NCBI RefSeq assembly: GCF_000004075.3
Contig: NC_026655.2
Span: 25,963,489 to 26,027,488 of the forward strand
Source: Cucumis sativus
Taxonomy: Eukaryota > Streptophyta > Magnoliopsida > Cucurbitales > Cucurbitaceae
Length of the DNA: 64,000 bases
Reading direction: 5' to 3'
The notes below the pieces were generated by a model that was not told the origin of the DNA, did no database searches, and saw only the letters and a list, made by a program, of their open reading frames with translations. Positions 60,227-64,000 of this stretch are shown piece after piece. A program made the position numbers and the translations under genes. Position 1 is the stretch's first letter, and every line of letters starts with the position of its first letter.

Positions 60227-62952
60227 TTATAAATCCTCAATATTCTTTAACATTGAATCCACATCTGGTGTTAAAATGGCACGCTTGCTAAGCTCCCCAA
60301 CGATGCAGCAACGCTTCCCTTCCACGTTGATAGCTGCAACTTCTTGAGCAAAGCCACAATCCATTCCAGAAGAAACCTGTCCAGATTTTAGAACAGGTGT
60401 GAGAAGGAACACAAAATCCGAATAGATTTCATCTAAGAATAGCCCCTAAGTAAATAAGAGATTCCTATAACATTAGTAGTAAATATTATCATCAAGTAAA
60501 GAATGTAAAATGCTGAGGCAGAGAGTCCATGCTTCTAATATAAAATATTTCATCTCAAGAGATCATTCAAGTTGATAAACGAGTAAATAACTTGGCATGC
60601 TCATGTTTATGGGAGAAAACAAAAAATAAATAAATAAACTCACATCATATATGATATCGCCAAGTTTTAACTTGACAGCACCACTCCTATACACAAGCAG
60701 TTTACCGATGGAGCCAGAAGGTAACTCATTCATAGAGCAGGTTTTCTGTCGAGGTTGTGAGGCCTTGTTTTGTTCTGAGCTGTTGCCTGACCCCATGTCT
60801 TCTACTGAAGAAGATTGCTTTATCATAGGCACCATAGGTGGTAATTGTAAAAAAAGGACATCTGCCTCCGGGTTCTCCTCCTGCCAAACAACCATTAAAC
60901 ATAAAATTGGAAACAAGAGGCTCTGGATATACCATCAGCAGGATAATTACTAACCAATAGACCAAGATTCATTGCTGCAGTTGTTGTATTTTCATCGTAG
61001 GTTAAGTTTTCTGAAGCCTCACCAAATTCTTCCTCGTTTAGAGAATCTATGAAGCAATGCATAAAACTTAGAGCAAATAATTGATGAAGAATGCAGAAGA
61101 TGCGGGTACAGTTTTCATGGATACAGGTATAGTTGTCACCATGAAAACTGTACTCCAATGGTAAGAAGTATTCAAACAACACATGTAGAGATTAGAGTGC
61201 ATTTCAGAACAATCCAGCTGCCCATTGCAATATTTTTCTTATAAATTCTGTACATAAGATGAACTTACAAAGATACCTGGATTTCCTGAATATGGTCTCC
61301 GCAGAGGAAGAGTTACAGGATAATAACTGTAATAATCCTGGAGTAAAATGAAAATAGAATTACCAAATTGACATACTAATGAAGAAGGCACATGTAAATA
61401 GGAAATGAAGAGGAAAATAATTACTGACCCATGGTTCTACATACTCCTTGCTTGTACTAGCCGGAAGAGTTCCATCTGCATAATCATCTTTCAGTTTAGC
61501 GCATTGAAAGCCTCTCACCAGCAGTAAATCAAGCAATTACACCTAGAGTAGATTTTAGTAGTTTAGTAGCCTACCTTCATTTCTTGGTCTATTTCCAGCT
61601 TTTGAAACACCATATGATCTTAGGGTGCTCGATGAACCTCCAGAGCCAAATGCAACTTGTGTAGGTGCCGCTGCATATTAATATAACAGGCATGCAAACG
61701 AACGGAGGTGTGTTAAAAGAACTAAAAATCTCTAGTCATTGTGCTAGTAAATTTCAGTTAGATGTAGGGTTCATTAACAGATGAAAGTTCAGTGTACTTC
61801 CCTGATGTACTGGGTAGTACAGTTAGCACAAGACCACGTAATGCATAATTAATATGCTGAGTCATATTATCAGAACTTCATGGATCATTCTACAAATTCA
61901 TCATTACACTCATGATGTGGCTAGTAAACTTAATGATGTGGTCAATTTTGGGTAGACACATGATAAAAATTCCTAATATAGAACTGTTTTGCTCCCTCAA
62001 TTTTTCACGATTGGAAAACTGCCCTCAAAGTCTTCTTAAGAGATTCATGTGATCTTATAGATCTCTGTTTTGAGGAAGGATACTATGTAACAGTAAAATA
62101 ACCTAAGATATTCATATATTAAGATATAATTTCAATCTTGCATATACAAATAGATAAATAAAGAGTTACACACAACCCTAAATATAAACATATCGATCCA
62201 AAAAATAAATTTGTATATCATGACTAATAAATGAAAAAAGGAATAAAAAAAATTGATAGTCAACTATGATCATTCAGTGGGGAAAAGAAGCATGATCAAG
62301 AACTAGTACTGCATGAATAATCTTTCACGTCCAATCTCAAACAATCAAAAGATTAATAAGTTAAAATTTAAAATTATCTACTAAATAAATACAATCAGAA
62401 AGTTCAAAACCAGAACAAAAATGAATTATGAAGAATGACCAGTTTATGGAAGTTGGAACTTGCCTTTTCTCCCAACTCTTTGCTTTGCCCTCTGGGTGCT
62501 TTCCTGCGATAAAGAATCAAGAAATTGAAGTGCCAAACAGAGAACAAGGGTGTATAACAACTGAATATTCTATTTGCTCAATAATAAATGAAACAGAAAA
62601 TAAATGAAAGCAGACGTACATTGAAGCGTTTAAGTAAATCCCTGGCTTGAGCAGCATCAGCATCCTCTGCTACTTCTCTACATAAAACAAACATACATTT
62701 TGACTGTAGCAGAAAGTTGGAACAATTGAAGGTGCTGCAATATTTGAAAGCGATGTGCTTACGCTTTGACTTCAGGTTTTGGTATACGCCGGACAGGTGC
62801 TTTTGGAGCAAATTTCAACTGCAGCAGCCCATTCCATCGGTAGTGGATAAAAATAAAAATTTAAAAATCTTCAAACAAAGTAGATAGATGAGATAGCCAG
62901 AACAAACCTTCCTTGGAGCAGCTGTCTTGTTTTTTGGTGGATTTTGCTCCAT
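60227..62952 (-). CDS. RPC4: DNA-directed RNA polymerase III subunit RPC4 (RPC53/POLR3D)
   Basis: RPC4 pairs with RPC5 (RPC37) on the lobe of RNA polymerase III and helps termination and reinitiation at tRNA and 5S rRNA genes. The exons are 62952-62908, 62818-62763, 62677-62620, 62503-62464, 61670-61575, 61475-61429, 61337-61277, 61046-60955, 60880-60644 and 60376-60227. They join in frame to 293 residues. The N-terminal part is basic and low-complexity (MEQNPPKNKTAAPRK, APKAPVRRIPKPEVK). The conserved C-terminal domain covers about residues 205-293: IGKLLVYRSGAVKLKLGD, then FAQEVAAIN, then GELSKRAILTPD. Intron 4 (62463-61671) has a GC donor (AAAAG|GCAAGT) with a normal CAG acceptor; the only nearby GT alternative breaks the frame. 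A leader intron (about 63938-62983) precedes the coding part. Confidence 0.92.
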
Positions 62953-64000
62953 GTCTATTAATTCTCAAATGTTCGCCCAAATCTGAAAAGAAAAAATAAT
63001 AAACAGTTACTAACAATTGTCAAATGTGCAAGTCTTACCATGTCCGGAAAGGGATGGCACAAAAAAGGTTAACCCAATGAGGCACTTGAGGGATGTTGAA
63101 AATCCCACATCATAAAGATGACAATCCCTCACAATCTTTAAACATACATGGACTACTTTTCAATTTTTCTTTGCTTTGAAATGAAATCTCATAAGAAGGT
63201 TGATGTTACAATCCCAAATGCCAGTTGAAATTTGATCCATGAACTTCACCATGTCAGTCCTACACCTTTTAAGTCGACAAAGTTTACTTTCAGCGAATTG
63301 TTCGCTTCAATCAGAAGATTCGAGCACACTAGGAAAAACATTCCACAACCATATTATTGAGCTAGCATATAAAAATTCAATCCATAAAAGCAACGAGAAT
63401 ATTGACCAAGCAGTGAAGTCCATCCACGAAATCTGTCCAAATATTAGGAGCAGAAACATAACTTCTTTTTCTTCAATTAAGACTTAAGATGTTGAACCCG
63501 AAAACCATATTCACATTAACCAATTTGGATAAAACAACGAACAAACATTCTCATAATCCAGCATGCAGGCAGGTTTCGAAGGATCCAACAAAGTTGAACA
63601 ATGTTCCAATCAAACAACAATATAAGATACTCCAACAGTTGTCTTAGCCTTAGTATCTCGGACGCATCAAATGCAGCAAACAAATACTAATTGACAAAGG
63701 CAGTTATCATCAAATCACAAAGGAAGGCCACATTCGTATTATGAATGGAACAAAGGACTTCCCGAAAAGCAGAGCAGTAGTGAGAGAAATCGAATAGGAT
63801 ATTGAACTTTAACGATCAAATGCCACAATCAATACAAAAGAAAAAGCAAAAACGATCGGTCATAGCGTGATTTAATGCCAATACACATGCAGATAAACAG
63901 AAGAGGAAGAAGAATAAAAACGACGGCAGAAGCTTTTACCCGTTCAGTTGTGAGAGTGAATGAGTCGCACCGGAACTTCCAATTTTACGTGAACGGAGGG
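62953..64000 (-). promoter_or_regulatory. Spliced 5' leader of RPC4
   Basis: On the minus strand an acceptor TTTTCAG|ATTTGG at 62983/62982 lies 30 bases before the ATG. A donor CGG|GTAAAAG lies at 63939/63938. The leader intron is therefore about 960 bases, and the first non-coding exon starts within the last ~60 bases of the window. The plus frame at 63239-63487 lies inside this intron and is not convincing. Splice sites are inferred from consensus. Confidence 0.5.

Noticed and set aside
63239-63487. 82-codon plus frame near the right edge
   Set aside because: It lies within the inferred RPC4 leader intron and shows no family resemblance.

Overview
The window is plant nuclear DNA. The eleven genes carry GT-AG introns, chloroplast, secretory and membrane targeting regions, and families found only or mainly in land plants (phenylalanine ammonia-lyase, PsbX, ELF4, ATL RING-H2, CYP72-clan P450). 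The spacers are very AT-rich, with long (TA)n tracts and small decayed dispersed repeats. The protein sequences fit a eudicot. A cucurbit such as Cucumis is my guess from the general look of the sequence, and nothing here proves it.

Layout. At 1-510 (-) is the 5' end of a phenylalanine ammonia-lyase cut by the window edge. At 5536-10099 (-) is an 18-exon beta-galactosidase of cell-wall type. At 11821-13714 (-) is a two-exon gene for a 69-residue protein I do not recognise. At 17581-20581 (-) is a WAV2/Bem46-type alpha/beta hydrolase. At 26182-28151 (+) is the ESCRT-III subunit VPS2. At 29150-29650 (-) is an intronless ATL-type RING-H2 E3 ligase. At 34260-36887 (+) is an MSL10-like mechanosensitive channel. 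At 38572-38943 (+) is the photosystem II subunit PsbX. At 48247-48591 (-) is an ELF4-like clock protein. At 56484-59523 (+) is a CYP72-clan cytochrome P450. At 60227-62952 (-) is the RNA polymerase III subunit RPC4. Exon joins were read by eye. Each reading frame closes exactly across all its joins and gives a full-length family member, except the partial PAL and the unrecognised small gene.

The genes are unrelated single-copy neighbours and show no operon-like or cluster logic. The spacers (5025 bp before the beta-galactosidase, 5.6 kb before VPS2, 9.3 kb between PsbX and ELF4, 7.9 kb between ELF4 and the P450) hold simple repeats, a seven-unit 56-bp minisatellite, an inverted pair of dispersed repeats, foldback elements and at least five copies of another dispersed family.

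I found no clear undescribed system. The best candidates for a second look are: a telobox-headed, apparently non-coding region with three related ~240-bp units (39.6-41.3 kb); a GC-AG intron in RPC4; a 30-bp leader duplication that creates an extra upstream ORF before the MSL10-like gene; a P450 lacking the usual Arg after the K-helix; a divergent PAL without the conserved intron; and the ordered promoter of PsbX.
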